NCBI GenBank assembly: GCA_034436045.1
Contig: DAOTVZ010000051.1
Location: 14,761 to 78,760, forward strand
Reading direction: 5' to 3'
DNA length: 64,000 bases
DNA from: H111-94 sp034436045
Lineage (GTDB): Bacteria; Chloroflexota; Ktedonobacteria; Ktedonobacterales; Ktedonobacteraceae
Shown: positions 8,238-16,462 of the stretch, piece by piece
How the letters are laid out: each line of letters opens with the position of its first letter
Numbering within the stretch: the stretch's first letter is position 1
Translations under genes and position numbers: made by a program
Notes under the pieces: generated by a model
Seen by the model: the letters and a program-made list of their open reading frames with translations, nothing else
What the model was told of the DNA's origin: nothing
Database searches by the model: none

Positions 8238-9260
8238 ATGGCCCGTCGTCTTCGATCACACAGCACGCCAGAAGAAAATTTACAGAGGGCGATGCGTGCT
8301 ATTCCCTGGAAGTTACTTGTGCTGCTTCCCCTGTTTATTTTGATCGCTGTGCCCTCGTATCTGTTCGGAGTACGTATCAGCCATCGGCTGTTTAGCTCGT
8401 TGACCAGCTTCGCTTATACGCTTTCTGCTCCGCCGAATAGTTCACCGACACCGACGCCACTACCGGCTTTTCCAACCGTGCTGCCGCAGGTCGGCTCAGT
8501 GCTTTATACCGTGCAGAATGGCGATTCATGTGATAGCATTCTTGCCTCGCAAATGCATATGGCGGATGCGGGCACTATTTTTAGCGATGCCAACCCTCCC
8601 AGCATCAAGGCGCTGAACGCAGTTGTCGGACAAAATTGCGATGATCTGCAACCGGGGATGGTTCTCTCGCTTATGCCGCAATATCCGTTGATGGTGCTGG
8701 GGGGCATTGTGCGGGCTATTAACTCCTCCACGCCGCAGCAGGTGATTCCCACGCCGCTGATCAATGTGCCGACACAAACGCTGGCCCCGGACTGCTCCGG
8801 TGGCTGCTGGCTCACGGTCAGTATCGCGCCGTCCGTGCAGATACATCTGCTGGTGCAGACCACGCTGGCTATTCACGTTGGCTCCTGGGTGTGGGCGCAG
8901 GCCGCCATGCAGCGCAAGAGCGTCCCCAACTTCAGCAACTATCCCTATGTAGACCCGACGGCCCCGCTCAACGGCACTTCCTTGCGAGCTTGCGATCTAC
9001 AGATCGACAATACGCACGATGGCAACTCGCTCTCATGTGATCAATTGACACCTAACACGATTGATGACGACGGTGGTGCGTGGCTCTTCGGCGTGGTCAA
9101 TCCCTCCTCGCTTGGCCACTGGGGCTACCATCTCTCCTTGCCCAAAAATACCCAGGTTTTGCTCTGGCTCACACAAACTAGCAATGGCAGTCTTGTCTAT
9201 AAAGCTGGCAATCCCCTCTATCGTTACGATCAAGCGACCCATGTGTATGTCAAAGCCTGA
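8238..9260 (+). CDS. Membrane-anchored LysM-domain protein
   Basis: The ATG at 8238 is preferred over the in-frame GTG at 8232 because AAGGAG lies 7 nt upstream of it. The protein (340 residues) has a cytoplasmic basic N-terminus, one membrane helix near residues 25-46 (LLVLLPLFILIAVPSYLFGV) and a P/T/S-rich linker. A LysM-like module follows at about 90-155 (LYTVQNGDSCDSILASQ to GQNCDDLQPGMVLSLMP). The last 170 residues have no recognised domain but contain four cysteines (TLAPDCSGGCWL, LRACDLQ, LSCDQL). It is probably exposed at the wall and may bind peptidoglycan. It has its own promoter at 8160. Confidence 0.82.
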   Translation: MARRLRSHSTPEENLQRAMRAIPWKLLVLLPLFILIAVPSYLFGVRISHRLFSSLTSFAYTLSAPPNSSPTPTPLPAFPTVLPQVGSVLYTVQNGDSCDSILASQMHMADAGTIFSDANPPSIKALNAVVGQNCDDLQPGMVLSLMPQYPLMVLGGIVRAINSSTPQQVIPTPLINVPTQTLAPDCSGGCWLTVSIAPSVQIHLLVQTTLAIHVGSWVWAQAAMQRKSVPNFSNYPYVDPTAPLNGTSLRACDLQIDNTHDGNSLSCDQLTPNTIDDDGGAWLFGVVNPSSLGHWGYHLSLPKNTQVLLWLTQTSNGSLVYKAGNPLYRYDQATHVYVKA

Positions 9261-9262
9261 GA

Positions 9263-10438
9263 TCATAAGCGATGTCGTTGCATATAGGGAATGCCAATCG
9301 TATTGAGCAGGAAGGCCAGCAGGCTCCAGTACAGGCGGCGGCTGCGTGGTAGATGACGATGATAGACGGCGCTATATTCAATCGTGCCGTATGCGCCGCG
9401 ATTGCGCTTGAATTGTGCCGCGCCGGAGCTTTCGTGCAGCAGCAGGCCGCGCTCTCTGGCAACTTGAAAGAGGATGGCGGAGAGCATCCGATACAATCCA
9501 AGTTCCTGTGGTAGCGCGGTATCGTAGCCAAAGAGCGGCGTCGTCATGACGCCATTGCGAAAGAAGTAACCCAGCACTGCATCGATACGCCCATCCTTTT
9601 TGAGCGCGATAAGTTGTAACGTCCTTTCGTGCAGTGCCAGTCTGATAAAGCGTTCATTGAACATCGGATTTGAGTGCGAATGTTTCTCCAGGTAGAGCAT
9701 ATTATAGAGTTCTACAATGCGTGTCGTATCCTCTGCACTCAATGTGTCGTTGGTGACAAGCGTATAGCCATGACGCGAAATTAGCGCGAGATCGCGTTTC
9801 AGGAGCCAGCGCGCTTTTGCGTTCAGTGCGTGCGGGTCAGCAGGCTGTACCAGCCAGACCTGTCGGCTACCGAGCGGTGTGCAGCCCAGACATGCGAGGT
9901 CAGCCAGTATGTCCGCTGTAGTGACGGCATTGAGGGAACGAAAGATAATGGCGTGATGTGGAAAACGCTTTTGCAGAAAATCAAGTATATCGGCTAGCTG
10001 TTGTGCGGTGAGCGAGGGATAGAGATTGGTCGAGAGGAGCCAGTTATTCGCGCATAGTACCTGATTCATGCGACAGGCTTTGCCGAGCAGACCGAGCAGT
10101 GTGAGGATAGCGGCGAAGAGGCGGCGCAGCCAAGCCGGTTGCACCAGCGCCAGTTCTTCAATGGCGTAGGTGACGTAGTGCGTGAAGGGCGAACAGACAT
10201 AGGAGTTCTCGTATTCACGCCGATTGAGCGAGAGTGGTAACACAATCTGCTCATCGACCAGTAGTGCCATGTAAGTAGTGGTAACGTTCTCGATAAAGTG
10301 CTGTGGGCCATAGGCGATGAGTGGGGTAAGGTAGGCACGCGCATAGGCACCATCCTCAGTATCGGGCCAGGGTAGTTGCGCGATGTTTTCCGCGACAAAG
10401 AGGCGTATACTGGTGGACATCCTGTTTAACCGTTCCAT
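9263..10438 (-). CDS. GNAT-like acyltransferase (FemAB/BioF2-type)
   Basis: The 391-residue protein appears to have two acetyltransferase-like halves. The second half (about 195-360) has the strongest signs: LIALKKDGRIDAVLGYFFRNGVMTTPLFGYD, then ELGLYRMLSAILFQVARERGLLLHESSGAAQFKRNRG, which resembles the CoA or aminoacyl-tRNA acceptor region of GNAT and FemX proteins. A hydrophobic segment lies at about 132-142. The start overlaps the ATP-grasp gene by 13 bp, so the two are translationally linked. ATP-grasp ligases and GNATs often act in sequence on small carboxylates or peptides. The substrate is unknown. Confidence 0.7.
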   Translation of the reverse strand: MERLNRMSTSIRLFVAENIAQLPWPDTEDGAYARAYLTPLIAYGPQHFIENVTTTYMALLVDEQIVLPLSLNRREYENSYVCSPFTHYVTYAIEELALVQPAWLRRLFAAILTLLGLLGKACRMNQVLCANNWLLSTNLYPSLTAQQLADILDFLQKRFPHHAIIFRSLNAVTTADILADLACLGCTPLGSRQVWLVQPADPHALNAKARWLLKRDLALISRHGYTLVTNDTLSAEDTTRIVELYNMLYLEKHSHSNPMFNERFIRLALHERTLQLIALKKDGRIDAVLGYFFRNGVMTTPLFGYDTALPQELGLYRMLSAILFQVARERGLLLHESSGAAQFKRNRGAYGTIEYSAVYHRHLPRSRRLYWSLLAFLLNTIGIPYMQRHRL

Positions 10439-11676
10439 TCAATGTCCCAGGTCGAAAAGGCCAGCGCAGAGAGATGACGCTTGCGGCTCTCGCTAAGGTT
10501 ATACCATACGATCTGTGGCTGTGCGAGCAAGGGGCCGACATCGTTCCAGGCAAAAATCACATCACGTGCCTGTACCATCGTTCTACACCAGTCCCACAGT
10601 CGTGACCAGGAGCAGATGTTAGTGGATGCGTAAAGCAACATCGCCAGCGCGAGCATACGCTGTGTTCCCGGTACCGGTTTGCGCACAGATTGCGTGGGGG
10701 ATGGATTGAGAAAAACGTCCGGGATATGATCCTCTGCACTGAAAAGATGAAGGCCACTGGTCGCGCGTGGATTGCATTCTAACGGCAAAGCTTCTCCTTC
10801 CCGCGATACGATAAAATCGAAAGCAATTTGACCTGAAAAATGCTCCTGTTGCACAAATTGTGTGACCCACCGTTCAATAGCGGCCTGCTCACAGGCAGTA
10901 AAGTTGATGCATGCACCGCGATCAGCCGTGAAATCTACCTCGTAGGTACTATGCGCAGCTAATGCACCATTGTGGGCAATGCTATAGGTGCAGTAAGCCT
11001 GTCCCTCAAGGCGTTGCTGTGCCACCCAGGGTATGGTAGTGCTGATAGACAGTTTGGACAGGATGGCATGTGCCTGTTGTGCGTTGTCCAGCAAGTGGAC
11101 ATGTGTGGCGAAACGCGAAAAGACCGGCTTCAACACAAAAAGCTTCTTATAGCCATCTATAAAGTTTTCCAGCTCTGCCGCTGAGGTTAGCAGAAAAGTT
11201 TCCGGTACGGCGAGTCCGTGTCCTCGTGCCCGTTGAATGAACTCCCATTTACTATGCAGGCGTTTTAACTGCTCAATGGATGCGCAAAAAACATCGCAAT
11301 GCTCTTGCAACTGCTCCAGCCCTTGTGCGATGAAGAAAATCTCTTCGCATGTGGGAATGAGCAGGTCGATGTGTTCGTGTTTGATAATCGCAATCAGTGC
11401 GTTAATGAATGCCTTACCTGATGTGTTGGGCGGTGGCACATCGTAATGATGTACTACTGCCCGCGAGTAACGGCACAGATGCACCGGCATACTCTCAGCA
11501 ACGATGACGCGATGGCCGTGAGCCGCGCACTGCCGCGCCAGTTCCAACGTCGCAGGTGCCCTGCCGCCTGTCAGCAAGATATGTTTTCTATCCATGCTTA
11601 CTATAACGTCATAGAAGATGCTGGTATCGGGGTCAGATGACCCATAATTGGGATGATATCCGGTTTCAGGCCCCAT
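10426..11676 (-). CDS. ATP-grasp ligase-like protein
   Basis: Recognisable homology starts at MDRKHILLTGGRAPATLELA (internal ATG at 11595), a Rossmann-like N-terminal domain. The ATP-grasp fold follows, with KPVFSRFATHVHLL for ATP lysine binding, then GQIAFDFIVSREGEALPLECNPRATSGLHLF, which holds the metal-binding E-x-N-x-R motif. The longer start at 11676 overlaps the cobQ stop by 11 bp. The extra 27 residues look unconserved, and neither start has a strong SD, so the true start is uncertain. ATP-grasp enzymes of this kind join a carboxylate to an amine through an acyl-phosphate. Its partner is the acyltransferase just downstream. Confidence 0.82.
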   Translation of the reverse strand: MGPETGYHPNYGSSDPDTSIFYDVIVSMDRKHILLTGGRAPATLELARQCAAHGHRVIVAESMPVHLCRYSRAVVHHYDVPPPNTSGKAFINALIAIIKHEHIDLLIPTCEEIFFIAQGLEQLQEHCDVFCASIEQLKRLHSKWEFIQRARGHGLAVPETFLLTSAAELENFIDGYKKLFVLKPVFSRFATHVHLLDNAQQAHAILSKLSISTTIPWVAQQRLEGQAYCTYSIAHNGALAAHSTYEVDFTADRGACINFTACEQAAIERWVTQFVQQEHFSGQIAFDFIVSREGEALPLECNPRATSGLHLFSAEDHIPDVFLNPSPTQSVRKPVPGTQRMLALAMLLYASTNICSWSRLWDWCRTMVQARDVIFAWNDVGPLLAQPQIVWYNLSESRKRHLSALAFSTWDIEWNG

Positions 11677-13216
11677 CTCGAATAACCGTTTTCAGCAAGT
11701 CTATGTTCAGGTGTTCTCTGAGGACGGTAGCTAAAGTATCGTAGGCGTGTTGACGATCAAATATTACAGGCTCATCGCAGAGTGGAGCGTTGGCATGACG
11801 GCTTTGCAAGGCTTGTAGGATAGCATGTCTGAAGTGGTCATTTTCAAACAAGCCGTGCAGGTAACAGCCCGCGCGCCAGCCATCGGCGCTCTGCCAGCCG
11901 TCCGGTGAGCCTGACTCTAAGCGAAAAGCCGCATTACCCTGTTCTACCGCCGTTACGCTGCTTTCCCCTACGTGAATCTGATATGTGCGCAATACCTGTT
12001 CCTGTGAGAGATATGCAAAGAGACCGTGTTGGGCTTGTGGCAAGATGGTGACGTTACTCTGTCGCGTGGTTTTATTCGAGAGCGTGGGAAAAACAGTTTC
12101 AATGGGTAACAGATTCAGGCCGGGGATGACACTACCGGCCTCGGCCTCGACTCCGGCGGGATCGCTGAGCCGCTCGCCGAGCATCTGATAGCCGCCACAG
12201 ATGCCCAGAATAGCACAGCCACGTTGGGCTTGCTGACGGATGTAACTTGCCAGCCCCCGTCGCCAGAGCCATGCCAGATCAAAAAAGGTGTTTTTGGTGC
12301 CGGGGAGAATAATCAGGTCTGGTGATGCCGGGCATTCGGCCAGCGTGCCGACGATGGAGAGATGCACATTGGGTTCGGCAGCGAGAGCATCAAATTCGTC
12401 GTAATTGCTTAGATAGGGCAGGCGTAGCAAGACGATCTCTAATGCTGCCTGCTTTTGCTGCTGTTGAGTCAGGTAGGCACTGCCTTCGTCAAGCGCCATG
12501 CCATCTTCTTCGGCTAGATACAGGTTAGATAAGAAAGGAACTGTACCCAGGACGGGTAGAGCAGCGCGTTCCGCCAGCATGCGCTCGCCCTCGTGCCAGA
12601 GCGCGATGTCGCCGCGAAATTTGTTGACAATCAACCCTTTGACACGCGCGCGCTCCTGCGGACGCAGCAGCATCAGCGTGCCCAATAAAGCAGCGAAGAT
12701 GCCGCCCCTATCGATGTCACCGACCAGTAAAACTGGCGCTTCGGCTAACTCGGCGACGCGCATGTTGACCAGATCATAGTGTCGCAGGTTGATCTCGACC
12801 GGGCTGCCCGCACCTTCAATGACAATCAGGTCATAGTTGGCGCGAAGCGTCTGCAAGGCATGCTGTACAATCTCAGCGAAGCCTGTGCGCCGACGGTAAT
12901 ATTCGCGTGCCTCTAATGCCGCTAAGGGGCGTCCCATCACGATCACCTGACTGCGCTGATCTCCTTGAGGTTTAAGAAGAATAGGATTCATCTCGACTGC
13001 TGGTTCGATGCCTGCCGCCTCAGCCTGTACCGCCTGCGCTCGGCTGATCTCCAGGCCGTCGCGCGTCACCGCCGCATTTAACGACATGTTTTGTGCTTTA
13101 AAAGGAGCAACGCGGTAGCCCTCTTGCGCGAAGAGTCGGCATAGTCCTGTCACCAGTGTGCTTTTGCCTACGCTTGAGGATGTGCCCTGAATCATCACGG
13201 TTTTTGCCAGTTTCAT
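11666..13216 (-). CDS. cobQ: Cobyric acid synthase
   Basis: The 516-residue protein matches CobQ/CbiP over its full length. It has the P-loop-like GTSSSVGKSTLVTGLCR at residues 10-26, AQNMSLNAAVTRDGLEISRAQAVQA and the ATPase domain to about 235. A class I glutamine amidotransferase domain follows, with nucleophile Cys in ILGICGGYQMLG and the catalytic His region YLHGLFEND. It amidates the b, d, e and g side chains of adenosylcobyrinic acid a,c-diamide. CAGGAG precedes the ATG, which overlaps the cobD stop as ATGA. It lies in the minus-strand late cobalamin operon. Confidence 0.97.
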   Translation of the reverse strand: MKLAKTVMIQGTSSSVGKSTLVTGLCRLFAQEGYRVAPFKAQNMSLNAAVTRDGLEISRAQAVQAEAAGIEPAVEMNPILLKPQGDQRSQVIVMGRPLAALEAREYYRRRTGFAEIVQHALQTLRANYDLIVIEGAGSPVEINLRHYDLVNMRVAELAEAPVLLVGDIDRGGIFAALLGTLMLLRPQERARVKGLIVNKFRGDIALWHEGERMLAERAALPVLGTVPFLSNLYLAEEDGMALDEGSAYLTQQQQKQAALEIVLLRLPYLSNYDEFDALAAEPNVHLSIVGTLAECPASPDLIILPGTKNTFFDLAWLWRRGLASYIRQQAQRGCAILGICGGYQMLGERLSDPAGVEAEAGSVIPGLNLLPIETVFPTLSNKTTRQSNVTILPQAQHGLFAYLSQEQVLRTYQIHVGESSVTAVEQGNAAFRLESGSPDGWQSADGWRAGCYLHGLFENDHFRHAILQALQSRHANAPLCDEPVIFDRQHAYDTLATVLREHLNIDLLKTVIRDGA

Positions 13217-14301
13217 AATAGCTCCTGTAATGCTTGTAGCAGACGCAGCCAGTCCCGACGCGGGCGTGTCGCCACACGGATAATCTCCGGCAAACCAAAA
13301 GAGGTGCAGTCACGTACCAGCAAACGGCGTTGCAGCAGTTGCGAACGGACAGTTGTGGCATCTTCAACGTGCAGCAAAAAGAAATGGGTCTGTGATGGCA
13401 ATGCCGGTATACCGCTGGCCTGTAAAGCCTGATAAAATGCCAGTCGTTCTTCTTTCAGCGCGTGCAGCGTATGTTCTAAATGAGCCTGATCGGCAACGGC
13501 AGCGCAGCCTGCCGCCTGTGCAAAACTATTTACGTTCCATGAGGGCAATTGTCGCCGTACATGCGCTATATGTTCCGGCGCGGCCACAAGGTAGCCCAGG
13601 CGCACACCGGCCAGCGCGTAAGCTTTGGTTAATGAGCGCAAGACTAGCAGGGGGGCGTTGTCACGTAAGAGTGTGATAGCGGAAGGAAAGGCACGCAATG
13701 GTGTCAGAAAGTGCCAGTATGCTTCATCCACGACCAGCAATGTACCGCTCTCTTGGCAAGCATCAAGCAGATGGTGTAAATCTGGCAAGGGAAGCCAGGA
13801 GCCGGTGGGATTATTGGGGTTGCAGAGCCAGAGGAGCGCCGGACGTTCGTCTAGCAGCCAGCGCATGACGTTGTCCACATCGAACGCGAAGACATTAGCG
13901 AGGGTAGCGCGCAAGCCGATAACCTGCGCACCTGTGGCCTGTGCGGCATAGCGATATTCACCGAAGGTCGGCTCCAGTACGGCGGTTTTCTGTTGCGGCG
14001 ATAGATATGCGCGAGCAATGGCCCAGATCAATTCCGCCGTACCGTTGCCACACAGCAGCATTTCTTCTGTGATGTGCTGCTCTTGTATTTCATGCTGTAG
14101 CAATGTTTGTCGCAGTTGCAGGCACTCGCGGTCGGGATAGCGTTCAACCGGTATGCGCGCTAATGCCTGTGCCACCAGTGGTGAGGGGCCGTAGGGGTTG
14201 ATGTTGACGCTAAAGTCACAAACCTCTTCAGGCGAGAAACCGAGGTGGGCCAGTTCGGCGAAGTCCAGTGCGCCATGTACAAGTGGTCGTTCGTGCTGCA
14301 T
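13213..14301 (-). CDS. cobD: L-threonine-O-3-phosphate decarboxylase
   Basis: This is a fold-type I PLP enzyme of the histidinol-phosphate aminotransferase-like branch. The PLP lysine is in LRSLTKAYALAGVRLGY, and PNNPTGSW and VVDEAYW are the usual cofactor-contact segments. The start DFAELAHLGFSPEEVCDFSVNINPYGP is typical of CobD/CobC. It would make (R)-1-amino-2-propanol phosphate, the linker of the nucleotide loop, and so fits between cbiB and cobQ. The ATG at 14301 has GGAGCAGG upstream and starts 2 bp after the cbiB stop. A GTG at 14328 would add nine residues and overlap cbiB. Confidence 0.93.
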   Translation of the reverse strand: MQHERPLVHGALDFAELAHLGFSPEEVCDFSVNINPYGPSPLVAQALARIPVERYPDRECLQLRQTLLQHEIQEQHITEEMLLCGNGTAELIWAIARAYLSPQQKTAVLEPTFGEYRYAAQATGAQVIGLRATLANVFAFDVDNVMRWLLDERPALLWLCNPNNPTGSWLPLPDLHHLLDACQESGTLLVVDEAYWHFLTPLRAFPSAITLLRDNAPLLVLRSLTKAYALAGVRLGYLVAAPEHIAHVRRQLPSWNVNSFAQAAGCAAVADQAHLEHTLHALKEERLAFYQALQASGIPALPSQTHFFLLHVEDATTVRSQLLQRRLLVRDCTSFGLPEIIRVATRPRRDWLRLLQALQELL

Positions 14302-14303
14302 CG

Positions 14304-15287
14304 TTACCTGCTCCGTCTGATGTGCCACAGCGTTTTTCCTATAGCCGAAATACCAATAGCGCTCAAGCCAATGAATTGTACCATGCGCTCGGCCTGTTGG
14401 ATATGTTGTGGCGTGAGCTGATAGATGGCATCACCCAATTGATAGTGTCCTATCTTCTCCAACTGCACGCCAAGCGCACCTGCGGCGGCAGCCATAGGAT
14501 GACCGGCATTGGGACTCTCCGTCTGGCGTGCATCGCGTCGCCATATCTTCCATGCGTTAGGCTGATTGCCGCCATAGAGCGGGGCCAGCGCGATAATCAG
14601 CAGGGCAGTGAGCCGGGCCGGAACGAGATTAAGCAGGTCATCCAGGCGCGCCGCCGCCTTGCCCAGGTATTCGTAGCGCCCATGATAGCCAATCATCGAA
14701 TCGAACGTATTATACAGGCGATACAGGGCCGCACCCGGTAGACCGAAAAGTGTGTAGTAGAAAAGAGGCGCAACGATTGAGTCGCTCAAATTTTCTGCCA
14801 GCGACTCGACCGCTGCTGCTATCGCCAACTCTTCGGAAAGTTGCGCACGCTCCCGACTCACCAGACTTGCCAGCGCCTCGCGTGCGGCGGGAAGATCGTT
14901 GTATTCCAGCGCGAGGCGTACCGCTCGTCCTGCCTCAATTAGCATGTGCAACGCGAAAAATGGTTTCAGGCAAGCCCCCTTGATTACGGACGTACCGAGT
15001 ACAGCATACCAGGAAAGTGTGTGCTGCGTCGAATGACGACGAAGCTGGCCAGTCAGATACTGCACTACCAGCGTGGGCGCAAGCGCAAACGGAGAGGCCA
15101 GCAAAAGCATCGCCGCGCCGTAAACGAGTTGGGCATCAGGTGACTGTGGTGCGGCTCGTTCCAGGCGTTTAATCAGCCGACCATACCAGACCACAGGATG
15201 CCATGCGGCAGATGGCTCGCCCAGCCTGTCCAATCCGATAGCGATGAGGAGTGGCAATATTTGTTCGGCTATCACGAGAGATGCCAA
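14304..15287 (-). CDS. cbiB: Adenosylcobinamide-phosphate synthase
   Basis: The 327-residue membrane protein has CbiB hallmarks: LDRLGEPSAAWHPVVWYGRLI near the N-terminus, SLAENLSDSIVAPLFYY, and YNTFDSMIGYHGRYEYLGKAAARLDDLLN. It attaches aminopropanol phosphate to cobyric acid at the membrane. No ATG fits: the first usable codon is TTG at 15287, with GTG at 15278 as an alternative. The upstream ATGGGG is in another frame. The gene overlaps the preceding small gene by 16 bp, which suggests coupled translation. Confidence 0.94.
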   Translation of the reverse strand: MASLVIAEQILPLLIAIGLDRLGEPSAAWHPVVWYGRLIKRLERAAPQSPDAQLVYGAAMLLLASPFALAPTLVVQYLTGQLRRHSTQHTLSWYAVLGTSVIKGACLKPFFALHMLIEAGRAVRLALEYNDLPAAREALASLVSRERAQLSEELAIAAAVESLAENLSDSIVAPLFYYTLFGLPGAALYRLYNTFDSMIGYHGRYEYLGKAAARLDDLLNLVPARLTALLIIALAPLYGGNQPNAWKIWRRDARQTESPNAGHPMAAAAGALGVQLEKIGHYQLGDAIYQLTPQHIQQAERMVQFIGLSAIGISAIGKTLWHIRRSR

Positions 15288-15550
15288 TCCCCATTTGCTT
15301 TGACGGCATCAAGCCATGAGAAATTCTTTCCTGGAATATCAGAATGGTCAATGAGCAATTGCGCCAGAGCGTGGGCAACTTTTTCCAGCATGACGGCTCT
15401 TTCGAACTTATCATGCTTACGTTCCACTCTGAAATATTCAAACAGTCCTCTATAATAGACCGCAGTGATTGATACATCGCCTTCCGAAAAGATAACTTTT
15501 TCGAGTACATCCGGCGCTACCATAACGCATTTTCCTTCAATAGTCACCAT
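15272..15550 (-). CDS. Small protein of unknown function at the head of the cobalamin operon
   Basis: The 92-residue acidic protein (VTIEGKCVMVAPDVLEKVIF at the start) is not recognised. It has no signal peptide or helix typical of membranes. It is better behaved than the overlapping frame at 15169-15510 and overlaps cbiB by 16 bp. An internal ATG at 15523 has GAAGGA upstream and may be the real start. Only about 85 bp separate it from the divergent nitrilase gene, too little for a typical cobalamin riboswitch. Confidence 0.6.
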   Translation of the reverse strand: MVTIEGKCVMVAPDVLEKVIFSEGDVSITAVYYRGLFEYFRVERKHDKFERAVMLEKVAHALAQLLIDHSDIPGKNFSWLDAVKANGDWHLS

Positions 15551-15635
15551 TGCTTGCTGCTATTCCCCGCTCATTGTATCATAAAGCGAGTAGAATTACG
15601 GACATAATGGCCATTAAGGAAGGGAACAGAAAAGG

Positions 15636-16445
15636 ATGAAGACACGGATTGCAGCCGCGCAATTACAACCGGGTGCGCACGCCGACGAAAATCTGGCGAA
15701 GGCCGAGGCGGCCATACGCGAGGCGGCACGGCAGGGGGCCAGCATGGTGATCTTGCCAGAGGTCTACATGGTCTGGCTCGCGCCCGATGCCTTTCGCGCC
15801 AGTAACGCGCGTCGTGTTGCCCAGCCGCTCGATGGCCCCTTTGTGCAGGGTTTACGGCAGGTAGCGAAGCAGCAGAGGGTGTGGGTTATCTCCGGTATGC
15901 TGGAGACGGCGCAAACTGAGAGCGAGAAGGTGTATAACACGACGGTGGTGATTAATGAGCGTGGCGAGCTACTCACAGCGTATCGTAAAACGCACCTCTT
16001 CGATGCCTTTGGCTACCGCGAATCTGATGTCTATGCCACAGGCAACCGACTTTTCACACCCCTGGAGACGCCCTTCGGACGCATGGGCCTCTTCGTTTGC
16101 TACGAGTTGCGCATTCCAGAGATTGCGCGTACCCAGGCGGCGCAGGGCGTAGACTTCTTTATCATGCCCTCAGCCTGGGTCAACGGCTCGCTGAAAGAGA
16201 TGCACTGGCGGCATCTGATAATATCGCGCGCTATCGAGAACACCGCCTATCTCTTCACCTGTGATCAGGTCGGTAATCAGTACATGGGCCGCTCGCTGAT
16301 GGTAGACCCACTGGGCGTTGTGCTGGCCGAAGGCAGCGAAGAGGAATGCCTGCTGTACGGGGAGATGGATACAGAACGCCTTGTGCGGGCGCGCGAAAAA
16401 CTGCCTTCGTTGCAGCACCGTCGCCCGGAGTTGTATAAGCTATGA
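15636..16445 (+). CDS. Carbon-nitrogen hydrolase (nitrilase superfamily amidase)
   Basis: The 269-residue protein has the complete Glu-Lys-Cys triad. The Glu is in MVILPEVYMVW (about residue 42), the Lys in AYRKTHLFDAFGY (about 112) and the Cys in MGLFVCYELRIPE (about 150). It is most like deaminated glutathione amidase or omega-amidase (Nit) proteins, which hydrolyse the amide of 2-oxoglutaramate-like compounds. An SD AAGGAAGG lies further upstream and GAAAAGGA just before the ATG. Its stop overlaps the start region of the PEP-utilising enzyme. Confidence 0.93.
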   Translation: MKTRIAAAQLQPGAHADENLAKAEAAIREAARQGASMVILPEVYMVWLAPDAFRASNARRVAQPLDGPFVQGLRQVAKQQRVWVISGMLETAQTESEKVYNTTVVINERGELLTAYRKTHLFDAFGYRESDVYATGNRLFTPLETPFGRMGLFVCYELRIPEIARTQAAQGVDFFIMPSAWVNGSLKEMHWRHLIISRAIENTAYLFTCDQVGNQYMGRSLMVDPLGVVLAEGSEEECLLYGEMDTERLVRAREKLPSLQHRRPELYKL

Positions 16446-16462
16446 TGAAGCAGGGAACGCTC

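Noticed and set aside
15551..15635. Cobalamin riboswitch before the cobalamin operon
   Set aside because: Only about 85 bp separate the divergent starts, and no B12-box-like conserved core was seen.
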